Virus record (IMG/VR): IMGVR_UViG_3300027763_000065
Span: 1-60,785 of that record
DNA length: 60,785 bases
Direction: 5' to 3' (one strand)
Origin: a virus
Part shown: in pieces, positions 42,691 to 50,490 of the stretch
Layout: every line of letters starts with the position of its first letter
Position numbering within the stretch: the stretch's first letter is position 1
The notes under the pieces: generated by a model
Database searches by the model: none
What the model saw: only the letters and a program-made list of their open reading frames with translations
What the model was told of the DNA's origin: nothing
Position numbers and translations under genes: made by a program

Positions 42691-44181
42691 ATGGTTCAGA
42701 TAATTGTAAAGCCACCTTCAATAGTTGATTGGTATTCACCCATTCCAGTGCTTGGCACGTCTGAAAAGGCCGCCGCCCCATGGGACACGCTTCCTCCTGC
42801 CTGGCCAGACTTCGCAGAACAGACGTTAATCGCTTCAAGTGGCAAGTACATGCCATTTGTGCCTTACTTATATCAACGTGATTTAATCAAAGTAATTCGC
42901 AGGGTGAAAAATGTTTATGTGCTGAAAAGCCGTCAGGTAGGTGCATCTGAAACGATCATTTCGTACAAGCTCTGTCAATCCATTCGTAAAACGGCATGGA
43001 CAGGTGTCGTTTTTTCGAAAACCGGCGAAGACGCCAGCGAGCTGGCCGCTCGAATCAAGGGCCAGGCCAGCAGCCTGCGGGAACGCTGCCCCAAGTTCGC
43101 AAAGGATTCAATGCGGAAGCTGGTTTTCAACGGCTTCGGCAGCCTGCATTTTCTGCCGCCCACCGAACGGGCTGCCCGGGGCATCCCCTCGGCGTCGATG
43201 TTGCTGTTCGATGAAGCGGCCTTCATCGAAAAACTCAAAGGGATTGAGCAGGGCGCCCTTCCGACCACCAGCATGCTGGGTGACGCGGCGCGGCACGTGT
43301 GGGTCACAACCCCCAAGGGCCGATCAGGCGCGTTTTCTGATCACTGGCACGAAGATCACGGCGAAGTGGTTGTCGATCCCACGCCGATGGGGGCCAATGG
43401 CCTCCCGCGGCTGCAAATCAGCCCGGACAACCAGTACGCCAAGATTTGCATTCATTACTCCCAGCATCCGGTTTACAACCAGGATCCAGAGTGGCCTGAA
43501 AAACATAGACGCGCGCTACAAATCACCAAGGCTCAGTGGCAAAGTGAATTCGAGCTTGATTTTACCGCCAGCGACTCTGAGGTTTACTCCCACGATCTGA
43601 TCAAGCTGGCCGAGTCTCGCGGTGGCTGGGAATCGCCCTATCGGCAGAACGTCTACGTGCTGGGTATTGATCCCAATGGCGGCGGCGGCGACGGCTTCTG
43701 CGGCATCGTCCTCGATGTCACCCGCAGCCCGTGGCGGGTGGTGGCCGGATTCAACGTGAGCGGCCAAAGCCGGGACTACGGCCTGCGGCGTTGCGCCCGG
43801 CTCATCGACGAATATGCGCCGGTGCTGGTGGCGGTTGAAAACAATGGTGTTGGCGCAGCGGTTGCTGAAGCTCTTTGCTTGCTGCGCCCATCAATTGAAA
43901 TCACCGAAATCCATACTGGCGGGCCCTCAAAATTGCTGATGACCGATCGGATCGTGCTGTTGTTGGAGCAGGAGGAGCTGGTCATCCCCAAGGGCCCATT
44001 CCCGGCCGGAGAAGAGCGCGAGGGCCTGGGCCATCAGCTGCGGAACTTCCGCCAGGACGAAAAAGGCGGGCGCGCCGCCGCCCCAGGCCACCACGATGAT
44101 GCCGTGATGGCCCTGGCCATGGCGTGCCAAGCTGGGGCGGCGGCGCGGCCGATGGACAGCACCTGGATCACGATGCTTTGA
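42691..44181 (+). CDS. terL: Terminase large subunit
   Basis: 496 residues. ATPase: Walker A-like LKSRQVGASETI and Walker B MLLFDEAAF. Nuclease: acidic residues in VLGIDPNGGGGDGF, VAVENNGVGAAVAEAL and HHDDAVMALAMAC. This is a full-length packaging motor that cuts and pumps DNA into the head. The last 14 bases overlap a convergent leftward gene. Confidence 0.92.
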   Translation: MVQIIVKPPSIVDWYSPIPVLGTSEKAAAPWDTLPPAWPDFAEQTLIASSGKYMPFVPYLYQRDLIKVIRRVKNVYVLKSRQVGASETIISYKLCQSIRKTAWTGVVFSKTGEDASELAARIKGQASSLRERCPKFAKDSMRKLVFNGFGSLHFLPPTERAARGIPSASMLLFDEAAFIEKLKGIEQGALPTTSMLGDAARHVWVTTPKGRSGAFSDHWHEDHGEVVVDPTPMGANGLPRLQISPDNQYAKICIHYSQHPVYNQDPEWPEKHRRALQITKAQWQSEFELDFTASDSEVYSHDLIKLAESRGGWESPYRQNVYVLGIDPNGGGGDGFCGIVLDVTRSPWRVVAGFNVSGQSRDYGLRRCARLIDEYAPVLVAVENNGVGAAVAEALCLLRPSIEITEIHTGGPSKLLMTDRIVLLLEQEELVIPKGPFPAGEEREGLGHQLRNFRQDEKGGRAAAPGHHDDAVMALAMACQAGAAARPMDSTWITML

Positions 44182-44683
44182 AGCCCCAGGGCCGGCGCTG
44201 GCGCGGGCCCGAGCGATCGGATGGAGGATAGCTGGGCTTGGGGTTGTAGCTGCTTCCACCGCTTTCAATGGACTCAATGACTCCTACTTGGTAGGGCTGT
44301 GGTTGCCTTGGTTCACCCAGCACTTGTTGAATCTCCGCCGCCTCCATCCCACCAGCTGCCAGGAAGTCTGCAACTGGGAAGCTGATGGGTCCAGGGGTCG
44401 AGAGAAACACATACGGGGTGGCAACGGCCAGGGCCATTACCGCATTGTCCTTCGAACCGTCTTCTGTGCCCGGGTCAATGCCAAGGACCAAGCTGGGCGC
44501 CTTCGGACGCAACAGCCAGAACAGTGGCTCAGCCCGAAGGCGCCTCATTACGGCCCTGGTGGCCATTCCGGCCACATAAAAGGCAGCCGTTGCTGCGATT
44601 ACCCAGCTGAGGTGCCCCTCCTTGTAGGACAGCTTGAGGCTTTTGCCCCAATCAGCTCTCATGATGCCTGCCAGCGTTGTCAT
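44168..44683 (-). CDS. Hypothetical protein with a membrane segment
   Basis: 171 residues. One hydrophobic segment (WVIAATAAFYVAGMATRAVM), then SLVLGIDPGTEDGSKDNAVM and a Pro/Ser-rich C-terminus. GIDPGTEDG recalls a ribonuclease H-like strand, but no full set of acidic residues is visible. It starts 52 bases from operator site 2 and converges with terL. Function unknown. A membrane effector expressed from a regulated promoter is possible. Confidence 0.45.
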   Translation of the reverse strand: MTTLAGIMRADWGKSLKLSYKEGHLSWVIAATAAFYVAGMATRAVMRRLRAEPLFWLLRPKAPSLVLGIDPGTEDGSKDNAVMALAVATPYVFLSTPGPISFPVADFLAAGGMEAAEIQQVLGEPRQPQPYQVGVIESIESGGSSYNPKPSYPPSDRSGPRQRRPWGFKAS

Positions 44684-44734
44684 GATTTTGGTGGGCCCTG
44701 CCGGATGAAGAGCGTCGGTGGGCCAACGATGTCA

Positions 44735-44754
44735 GCATACAGGATCTTGTATGG
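44735..44754. promoter_or_regulatory. Palindromic operator candidate, site 2
   Basis: On the minus strand CCATACAAGATCCTGTATGC. The 18-bp core CATACAGGATCTTGTATG (44736-44753) is symmetric at 16 of 18 positions, the best dyad of the three sites. It lies between divergent genes starting at 44683 and 44807, so one regulator could control both. TGTATGCT on the minus strand resembles an extended -10 box. Confidence 0.65.
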
Positions 44755-44806
44755 GTAGTAAGATCTGCAAGCCCACCTATCGCCATCGCCCTTCCGATTG
44801 CATCCC

Positions 44807-45088
44807 ATGAGATTTAACCGCAGTAGGAGCCATCCCCAGGGGTTCGGGGCTACCAACCCCGCCCAGCTGGAGCTGCTGGGCCCGATGATTGCGGCCGCCG
44901 ATGACCTGAGCCTGCCGGCCTGGCTGAAGCGGGCCGGCTGGTTCACTGCCACCAATCCCGAGCTGCTGAAGTTGCAGGCCCTTGCCGTTGCTCAGCACGG
45001 CGCCCTTCCCCAGGCCCTGGGGGTCAGTCCTGGAGAAACGGCAATCGACACTTTCTTGCCAGCACCACCCGAAGAATCCAAACCATGA
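44807..45088 (+). CDS. Hypothetical first gene of the exonuclease operon
   Basis: 93 residues from ATG 44807. FGATNPAQLELLGPMIAAAD, LPAWLKRAGWFTATNPELLK and LALAVAQHG-like helices; mostly alpha-helical. Overlaps the exonuclease gene by 4 bases (ATGA). No known domain recognised. First gene after operator site 2. Confidence 0.5.
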   Translation: MRFNRSRSHPQGFGATNPAQLELLGPMIAAADDLSLPAWLKRAGWFTATNPELLKLQALAVAQHGALPQALGVSPGETAIDTFLPAPPEESKP

Positions 45089-45816
45089 CACTCCCTCTCC
45101 GCAATCTCTTGATCGTCGACGTCGAGACGACGGGCATCGACTTCGAAGAAAACGCTCCGATTGAGATTGGGGCCATTCTTTTTGATGTGGGACACCGGGC
45201 CGTCACCCACCAATTCTCGGCCCTGCTGCCGAGCGTGGTGCCCAACGGCGCCGAAGCAGTCAACGGGATCCCCGATTCCCTGCTGGCTTCGGGCCCGGTT
45301 GAGCAGTTGTCTGACTGGGCGATCTCCTATCTGCAAAGCCTCTACGACTTGTGCGACGCGGTGATTGCGCACAACGTCGACTTTGATCGCCTTTGGCTGG
45401 AGCCCTTGCTTAACTGCAAGTCGCCGACGCCTTGGATCTGCACCCTGCGTGACTTCAGGTGGCACCGGCCCGGGTTGCGCGCCACGCCATCGGTAATCGA
45501 TCTGGCCCTGGCCCATGGGGTGCCGGTGTGGGCCGCCCACCGGGCCCTTACCGACTGCACTTACCTGGCCCAGGTGCTCGCCACCAGGGAGGACCTGGCG
45601 GAGCTGCTGCTGGATGCCCAGAAGCCCCAGCTGCTTCATGCAGCCCTGGTCCCATACGACGAACGACACCTGGCCAAGGAGGCCGGCTTCCAGTGGCAAG
45701 GCCACGGTTGGATGAATAGCTGGACCCGTTACCTCAGGGAAGACGAGGCAGCAGCTCTGCCCTTCCAAGTGCTTGCAATCGTCCCCCCGGACGAGCTCAA
45801 GCTGGAAGCAATATGA
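45085..45816 (+). CDS. DnaQ-like 3'-5' exonuclease (DEDDh)
   Basis: 243 residues. Exo I LLIVDVETTGIDF, Exo II VIAHNVDFDRLW and Exo III AAHRALTDCTYLAQV supply Asp, Glu, Asp, His and Asp of the DEDDh site, so it should be active. The C-terminal 75 residues (LVPYDERHLAKEAGFQWQG) resemble a domain found after exonuclease domains in cyanobacterial phage proteins. Likely used in phage DNA replication or processing. Overlaps both neighbours by 4 bases. Confidence 0.85.
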   Translation: MTLPLRNLLIVDVETTGIDFEENAPIEIGAILFDVGHRAVTHQFSALLPSVVPNGAEAVNGIPDSLLASGPVEQLSDWAISYLQSLYDLCDAVIAHNVDFDRLWLEPLLNCKSPTPWICTLRDFRWHRPGLRATPSVIDLALAHGVPVWAAHRALTDCTYLAQVLATREDLAELLLDAQKPQLLHAALVPYDERHLAKEAGFQWQGHGWMNSWTRYLREDEAAALPFQVLAIVPPDELKLEAI

Positions 45817-46079
45817 CCACCTCCTACTGGCGAAAGCAGGCGGCCCCGTTGATTGCCCAGGTGATCAAGGACGTCGGCACCAGCGACCTGCCGGCGCTGC
45901 GGCGGGCCCTTTCCGATGCTTTTCCCTGGGAGCCCAAGAGTGGACACCCCTACAAGATCTGGTTGAGCGAGATCAAGCGCCAGCTGGCTCCAAAGGTCTA
46001 CCAGCCCCCGCCCTGGTCAAAGCGTCGATCACCAGAACCTGGCCCCGGCCAACTCAACATCCTGGAATCAAAACCATGA
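45813..46079 (+). CDS. Small hypothetical protein
   Basis: 88 residues. SYWRKQAAPLIAQVIKDVGT and LPALRRALSDAFPWEPKSGH, then KIWLSEIKRQL: compact helical domain followed by a Pro-rich tail. Linked by ATGA overlaps to the exonuclease upstream and the next gene downstream. Function unknown; probably an exonuclease-associated or DNA-metabolism factor by context. Confidence 0.55.
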   Translation: MTTSYWRKQAAPLIAQVIKDVGTSDLPALRRALSDAFPWEPKSGHPYKIWLSEIKRQLAPKVYQPPPWSKRRSPEPGPGQLNILESKP

Positions 46080-46306
46080 TTGCACCAACTGAAGCGCAGA
46101 TAGAAGAAGTTGCCAAGCAGATTTACAAGGCTATGCGTTTTGAAAGATTAGATTCAACCCCTGAGTGGGATGACCTTGGCAATTCACCAGCCCAATCTGA
46201 AGCCAGATTTACCGCCCGCGCCGTGGTGAATGGCTGGGGTCGCGCTGACCCGCCACCCCGCCAGCGCCGGAGCCAGGGGAGGTGGGGGAGTTGGTGGAGT
46301 TCCTGA
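46076..46306 (+). CDS. Small hypothetical protein, probable first half of a split gene
   Basis: 76 residues from ATG 46076, which overlaps the previous stop. The sensible part is MIAPTEAQIEEVAKQIYKAM to ARFTARAVVNGWG. After that the frame turns into an unlikely Arg/Trp-rich tail, while the -1 frame continues PATPPAPEPGEVGELVEFLT into the next gene. A frame break (one base gained or two lost) has probably split one ancestral gene. A stop TGA precedes the second half, and no slippery heptamer is seen. Confidence 0.45.
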   Translation: MIAPTEAQIEEVAKQIYKAMRFERLDSTPEWDDLGNSPAQSEARFTARAVVNGWGRADPPPRQRRSQGRWGSWWSS

Positions 46307-46815
46307 CGCCCACGCGAGAGCAGGCTTGCGCAATCAGCCTTGACGCATTTCTGAAGCTGCGCCGCGCCGCTACCCTGCTCCAGCAGCAGGAAGCCGAGCT
46401 GGCCGCCCTGCGAGGGGTGCCGGTGGCCGAGCTTGACGACCAACGCCGCGAGGCGGTCCACCAGGCCGTAGCCGAAGCACTGGGCAGCGGAGCCTACGAC
46501 TGCAGGAGGGTATGGGAGGCCTGGGGCTACGGAACGATGGGCCCAGACGATTTTGTGCCGGTGGCCGAAAACGGCGACCGCGTAGCAGAGATTGCCGATG
46601 CCGCCATTGAAGCGATCCGCGCTATACCAGCGCCCGCTCCGGTGCCGGTGGCAGCAAGCGAGCGGCTGCGCCAGATTGGCCTCCAGTTACGAACTCAAGA
46701 TAACCGCTGTACCGCGAATCCGATTTTTACCGACAACGGCATGACCGGCCCCCTGCCGCTCCTGCCCGATCACATGGTCAACTACCAACCCACCAACACC
46801 GAGGACCAACCATGA
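46282..46815 (+). CDS. Hypothetical protein, probable second half of a split gene
   Basis: 177 residues from a GTG inside the PEPGEVGELV stretch. AFLKLRRAATLLQQQEAELA and ALRGVPVAELDDQRREAVHQ are helical. VWEAWGYGTMGPDDFVPVAE and the AIRAIPAPAPVPVAASERLR region follow. No known catalytic motif. The last 4 bases overlap the FGE-fold gene. Function unknown. Confidence 0.45.
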   Translation: MGELVEFLTPTREQACAISLDAFLKLRRAATLLQQQEAELAALRGVPVAELDDQRREAVHQAVAEALGSGAYDCRRVWEAWGYGTMGPDDFVPVAENGDRVAEIADAAIEAIRAIPAPAPVPVAASERLRQIGLQLRTQDNRCTANPIFTDNGMTGPLPLLPDHMVNYQPTNTEDQP

Positions 46816-47783
46816 CCACTGATTCCAGCCAAGCCGGCTTTGAGTTTGCTGTGCAGTTTGTCCGCACTCAAAACGACCGGGCCCTATTCGCTAGTGCCAC
46901 AGTTGCATTAGCCGAGCTGACAAGGATTGACGCCGACCATCAGCCTGCAGCGGCTAAACCGACAGCAGACCTAATCCCGCTGGCGCTTATTCCTGCTGGC
47001 AGTTTCCTGATGGGTTCCCCTACCGATGAGCCAAATAGGTACAGCGATGAAGGCCCCCAGTACGAGGTGACCCTGGGCTCTTTCTTTATGGCCCAGACAC
47101 CGATAACCCAGGCACAGTGGCGGGAGGTTGCGGGTTGGCGAAAGCTGGAGCGCGACCTGGATCCCGATCCCTCGCACTTCAAAGGCGACAATCGCCCAGT
47201 GGAGCGGGTGAGCTGGCTAGATGCAATGGAATTTTGCCATCGCCTGAGCCAACGCACCGGCAAGAAGTACACCCTCCCCAGTGAAGCCCAGTGGGAGTAC
47301 GCCTGCCGCGCCGGCACCAACACGCCGTTTCATTTCGGGGCCACGCTGAAGCCGGAGCTGGCCAATTACAACACTGCGCAAACCACTGATGTAGCAAGCT
47401 TCCCGGCCAATGGCTGGGGCCTGCATGACATGCACGGCAATGTATGGGAATGGTGCCTGGATGAATGGCACGAGAGCTACGAGGGGGCGCCGACGGATGG
47501 CAGTGCCTGGGTGGAGGGCAACAGCCTGGGAAAGTGCTGCGCGGCGGGTCGTGGAACTACTTCCCCAGGGGCTGCCGCTCGGCTTACCGCTTCCCCTTCC
47601 ACCCGGACAACCGCAATAACACCTTCGGTTTCCGCGTCTGTTGCCTCCCCTGAGCGGCTGGTGCGCGGCGGCTCTTGGAGCCTCGCTCCCAGTGCCTGCC
47701 GTTCGGCCTATCGGCTCAGGAGGCACCTGGGCTCCCGCCTCTGCAGCGTCGGTTTCCGCGTCTGTTGCCTCCCCCAGGATTAA
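46812..47783 (+). CDS. FGE/C-type-lectin-fold variable protein (DGR target-like), frame 0 form
   Basis: 323 residues. Residues 55-235 are the formylglycine-generating-enzyme fold: [74 protein letters not shown] and [17 protein letters not shown]. Read without frameshift, codons after GGGAAAG (47528-47534) give an S/T/A-rich linker of about 43 residues and then the second C-terminal cassette [10 protein letters not shown] to FRVCCLP. DGR-diversified proteins commonly use this fold for ligand binding. No sign of sulfatase partners. Last but one of the exonuclease operon. See the cassette entries for the alternative end. Confidence 0.8.
   Translation: MTTDSSQAGFEFAVQFVRTQNDRALFASATVALAELTRIDADHQPAAAKPTADLIPLALIPAGSFLMGSPTDEPNRYSDEGPQYEVTLGSFFMAQTPITQAQWREVAGWRKLERDLDPDPSHFKGDNRPVERVSWLDAMEFCHRLSQRTGKKYTLPSEAQWEYACRAGTNTPFHFGATLKPELANYNTAQTTDVASFPANGWGLHDMHGNVWEWCLDEWHESYEGAPTDGSAWVEGNSLGKCCAAGRGTTSPGAAARLTASPSTRTTAITPSVSASVASPERLVRGGSWSLAPSACRSAYRLRRHLGSRLCSVGFRVCCLPQD
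47528..47534 (+). other. Candidate -1 frameshift heptamer GGGAAAG in the FGE-fold gene
   Basis: In the frame of 46812 the codons read CTG GGA AAG, so G GGA AAG is a correctly placed X XXY YYZ heptamer, identical to the G/GT site of this phage. A -1 slip continues GTG CTG CGC GGC, that is the canonical VLRGGSW of cassette 1, and stops at 47651. GCGGC (47541-47545) and GCCGC (47573-47577) could pair downstream. Confidence 0.55.
47534..47653 (+). other. Variable C-terminal cassette 1 (-1 frame)
   Basis: 39 codons plus TGA, in the -1 frame: [19 protein letters not shown] to GFRVCCLP. Joined by frameshift to residues 1-241 it gives a 280-residue protein with a normal FGE ending. Its hypervariable codons are nearly all NNC (AAC, TAC, TTC, GGC, TTC, CCC, TTC, CAC), as expected if AAC codons of a template were mutated at adenines. 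The last 24 bases (47627-47650) are identical in cassette 2. Confidence 0.6.
47658..47783 (+). other. Variable C-terminal cassette 2 (frame 0)
   Basis: 39 codons that align with cassette 1 without gaps, plus QD and stop. The unit starts 124 bases after cassette 1, so it is in the unshifted frame. Variable codons include AGC, CTC, GCC, GGC, TCC, CTC, TGC, AGC and GTC. Synonymous differences outside them (TCG/TCT, TAC/TAT) show that ordinary divergence has also occurred. A 12-bp direct repeat TTAATTCTTTAC (47780-47791, 47803-47814) lies at its end. Confidence 0.6.
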
Positions 47784-47828
47784 TTCTTTACCCTTTTACC
47801 CTTTAATTCTTTACACTTGGCTGCACCC

Positions 47829-47975
47829 ATGGCCACCCCCCGCACCGCACTGACATCTGACGACATCCCCCCTGGCCCGCTCAGCGAGGACGACCTACGG
47901 CGAGAATGGAACCAGCAGGCCGACGAGCACAACCGGTGGGAATCGCTGGACTCTGAGGAATGCGATCCTGATTAA
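47829..47975 (+). CDS. 48-residue acidic protein after the FGE gene
   Basis: ATG 47829 to TAA 47973-47975. MATPRTALTSDDIPPGPLSE and DDLRREWNQQADEHNRWESL; acidic, helical and typical of small proteins ending picocyanobacterial phage operons. It overlaps the convergent 47972-48721 gene by 4 bases. Function unknown. Confidence 0.55.
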   Translation: MATPRTALTSDDIPPGPLSEDDLRREWNQQADEHNRWESLDSEECDPD

Positions 47976-48721
47976 AGCTGTAAAACTGCTGGACTCCCAG
48001 TCGGCCCACACAATGCAGGGATGACATTATCGGTGGCCCCGAAGAGTCCCGTTTGACTTTGTCGCTTGCCGGCCATGGCCGCCCCCAGGCGGCGGCGTTG
48101 GAGGTCCCGCTGCAAATCAGCCCAGGCCTGTTCCCCCGTGGTGTCGCCAGCGCAGCGGGCCGCAGCCCGCTGCTGTTTGGCAAATGCCAGCTGGTCAGCG
48201 GAGGTTTTCACCTCGGCCGAGCTCATCAGCTCTGGGTCCTGCTTCTTCTTGGCGGGGGCTTTGTGCGTTATCCCTGCAGCAGCTGCAAAGCGCTGCAGTT
48301 TGTCCTTCCACCCGCTTTCGTCCTGCCACCAGCTGGTCCCGCCCAGCTTTTCCCGTGCGGCCATGACCAGGGCGACGAAATCCGTATCTGGCCGGACACC
48401 CAGATCGATCATGGCCTTGTTTCTGGCCTTGTCGCTGCGCAGCTTCTTGTTGGCCAACACCGTTAGGGCAATGGCTTCATCCGATGTGAAGGTGTCGCCA
48501 GCCGCTGGCCCTTGGGGGGCGTCGCCTCCATTCTTGTGGCAGGAATAGGCGGCGCTGATGTGGCCATCACCGCAGGGCTTGCCCTGGCGCCCCGCACCGG
48601 CGGCGGCCGGTGGTGCGGGCGTGGACCCAAAGTCGAGACCGATTTGCCCGGGGGCCGCTTGCTTGGCCTTGGCATCCAGCCGGGCCAGCCGGGCCTCAAG
48701 TTCCAAAAGGCCCTGCGGCAC
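47972..48721 (-). CDS. Protein with shared CGDGHIS module
   Basis: 249 residues from a GTG start. LEARLARLDAKAKQAAPGQI and C50-G-D-G-H-I-S-x4-C61-H are the same N-terminal module as in the polyvalent proteins of this phage, here on a small protein. The rest is helical (AIALTVLANKKLRSDKARNK, WWQDESGWKDKLQRFAAAAG, then KQQRAAARCAGDTTGEQAWA). Function unknown. The module may target the protein to virions or to a common partner. Confidence 0.6.
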   Translation of the reverse strand: MPQGLLELEARLARLDAKAKQAAPGQIGLDFGSTPAPPAAAGAGRQGKPCGDGHISAAYSCHKNGGDAPQGPAAGDTFTSDEAIALTVLANKKLRSDKARNKAMIDLGVRPDTDFVALVMAAREKLGGTSWWQDESGWKDKLQRFAAAAGITHKAPAKKKQDPELMSSAEVKTSADQLAFAKQQRAAARCAGDTTGEQAWADLQRDLQRRRLGAAMAGKRQSQTGLFGATDNVIPALCGPTGSPAVLQL

Positions 48722-48823
48722 AGCGTTATTGCCAGTTGCTCATTCTGCCGGGTTGGGGCTGACGCCACACCACTCGGAGGGCCTGCAGGTGGTGCTCAAA
48801 TCTGCAGGGCCTGCAGGCGGACC

Positions 48824-49522
48824 TCAGCCTCGCCGGTCTCGCCGGTTGAGGTGCTCCTCGATCACCAGGGCCAACCGCTCCGACAGCTCGTCCAGCTCCG
48901 GCAGGCTGGCGGCCAGCTGGACCAGCAGCGACCCAAAGCGGTCAAAGGCCTCCTGATTGTTGAAAGCGATCTTGATCTCCAGGCCTGACTTCGCCGCCGG
49001 CTCTTCAGGGGGGAGGGACTCCACCTCATCAGCCTTCTGCAGGGCCGAGAACTCGTCTTCGGTGAACCAGGGGCTGATGTCGAGCATCGTGTCGGCCTCC
49101 ATCAGCTCGGCCAGCAACTGCCCGGAAAACTCCGAAGTGTCGCTGCTGCGGTTGTCCGCCAGGGCAAGGCCCGTTTTTGCGGTTGGGCTCAGATCGGTCC
49201 GCTGCACCGCGACCAGGGTGTTGCCATCAGTCGGAATCACAAGCACCCGGTTGATGCCGTGGATGGCCGCGGCCTCCACCGTGCCGTTGCCACAAAGCAC
49301 CACCCCGTTCTCATCGACCACGATCGAGCGGGCCGCACCGAAGTCGGAGATTGACCGGGTCAGCATCCCGTGCGAGCGCTCCGTGCGCCGCCGGGCGTTG
49401 CGCGGGTCTGGCGTCAGCTCGGCCAGGGAGACAACTCGCGCTCTGGGACTGGTCTCTGCGTCCTCCACCGGCCTAGCAATGGGAGCCAGCTGACCAGCGG
49501 CGGCAGGGCGTTTGGCGGCCAT
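48824..49522 (-). CDS. ParB/sulfiredoxin-fold DNA-binding protein
   Basis: 232 residues from ATG 49522. A TTG at 49603 with an AAGGA box is an alternative and would add 27 residues. SLAELTPDPRNARRRTERSH, VDENGVVLCGNGTVEAAAIH and TDLSPTAKTGLALADNRSSD match the ParB N-terminal domain of phage DNA-methylase-associated ParB proteins. The C-terminal half is acidic then Leu-rich helical. May act in DNA modification, partition or regulation. No methylase is adjacent. Confidence 0.75.
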   Translation of the reverse strand: MAAKRPAAAGQLAPIARPVEDAETSPRARVVSLAELTPDPRNARRRTERSHGMLTRSISDFGAARSIVVDENGVVLCGNGTVEAAAIHGINRVLVIPTDGNTLVAVQRTDLSPTAKTGLALADNRSSDTSEFSGQLLAELMEADTMLDISPWFTEDEFSALQKADEVESLPPEEPAAKSGLEIKIAFNNQEAFDRFGSLLVQLAASLPELDELSERLALVIEEHLNRRDRRG

Positions 49523-49623
49523 TTTGAAAAGCTTATCTGTGTAATCTGTTAACCAGTTTACCCAGTTGGGTCCAGGCGCAGACTGGTGTTTGACGCCGTA
49601 CAAGGAAGGATCCTTATTGGCCG

Positions 49624-50490
49624 ATGCGACGAGTACCGTTTGGTTTTAGCTACAGCAACGGACGGATACAGCGCTGCGAATCCAACTGGCGCCAGGCAAG
49701 GCTGTTGGTTGAATTGGCAATTCAGTCCGAACTCACGTATTCAGCAATTACCAGGGCTTTGCCGATTGCATTTCCTTGGATACCGACACGAAAAGGGTTC
49801 AGCAGATGGATTACGAACCCAACCCTTCGGGGTGGCAACGGGCATCGAGTCCCTCGCTCGCTTCAATGGGCCACGGTTGAATGGGGCCATGGCCCGTGCC
49901 TGATCTCACAATCAGAATGGCGAATTCTCAAGCGGTTGCTCTACATCCGCGGCCATCAGCCACGCCGGGATGAATGCCGCCTTTTCAGTCGGCTGATTGT
50001 GTGCAGCGGCTGCTCAAGCCAGTTCCGCTGGGACAGCCGGGCGAGCAACTACAAATGCAGTCGGGTCGGCTGCCCGTGCCATGGGGCCCAGCTGGAAGAG
50101 GAGGCGTTGCGCACGGCAACGATCGCCGCGCTGACCCGTCGAGCGGCCCCTCGCATGGCACGGCTGGCCAAGGAATGGGCTGTGCAGCAAGCCGAGAGCG
50201 ACTGCTACAAGCTGCAGGAGTGCCGAGATCAGCTAGCCCGGCTGGAGGCCCTGCAAACCGAGGGGGTTAATGCCCTGGGGGTGGCGATCTGCCAACTGCG
50301 TGATCAGATTGTTGCCTTGACGCCCAGCGCCTCCAGCGATGCGTCGACGGTTTACGACTGCCTGCTGCGGGATCCGGCCACCTTGGCAGCTTGCAGCGAC
50401 GATGCCCTACGCAAGATTCTGCTGGAATTCTCCGTTGAAATCCATTATGTGGGCAAAGGGTTCCGCGTCAGCATCGGGCTCCTCGATTGA
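49624..50490 (+). CDS. Serine-recombinase-derived protein lacking the catalytic domain
   Basis: 288 residues. Residues 1-75 (RRVPFGFSYSNGRIQRCESN, FPWIPTRKGFSRWITNPTLR) are the Recombinase domain of large serine recombinases, and residues 125-155 (LFSRLIVCSGCSSQFRW, CSRVGCPCHG) the zinc ribbon, followed by a coiled coil. The N-terminal resolvase domain with its catalytic Ser is absent: a TGA lies 33 bases before the ATG. It should bind DNA but not cut it. It is divergent from the ParB-like gene. May be a regulator or a remnant. Confidence 0.7.
   Translation: MRRVPFGFSYSNGRIQRCESNWRQARLLVELAIQSELTYSAITRALPIAFPWIPTRKGFSRWITNPTLRGGNGHRVPRSLQWATVEWGHGPCLISQSEWRILKRLLYIRGHQPRRDECRLFSRLIVCSGCSSQFRWDSRASNYKCSRVGCPCHGAQLEEEALRTATIAALTRRAAPRMARLAKEWAVQQAESDCYKLQECRDQLARLEALQTEGVNALGVAICQLRDQIVALTPSASSDASTVYDCLLRDPATLAACSDDALRKILLEFSVEIHYVGKGFRVSIGLLD

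Noticed and set aside
46812-47783. Active formylglycine-generating enzyme for a sulfatase
   Set aside because: No sulfatase gene nearby, and the variable C-terminus fits a binding protein with this fold better than an enzyme.
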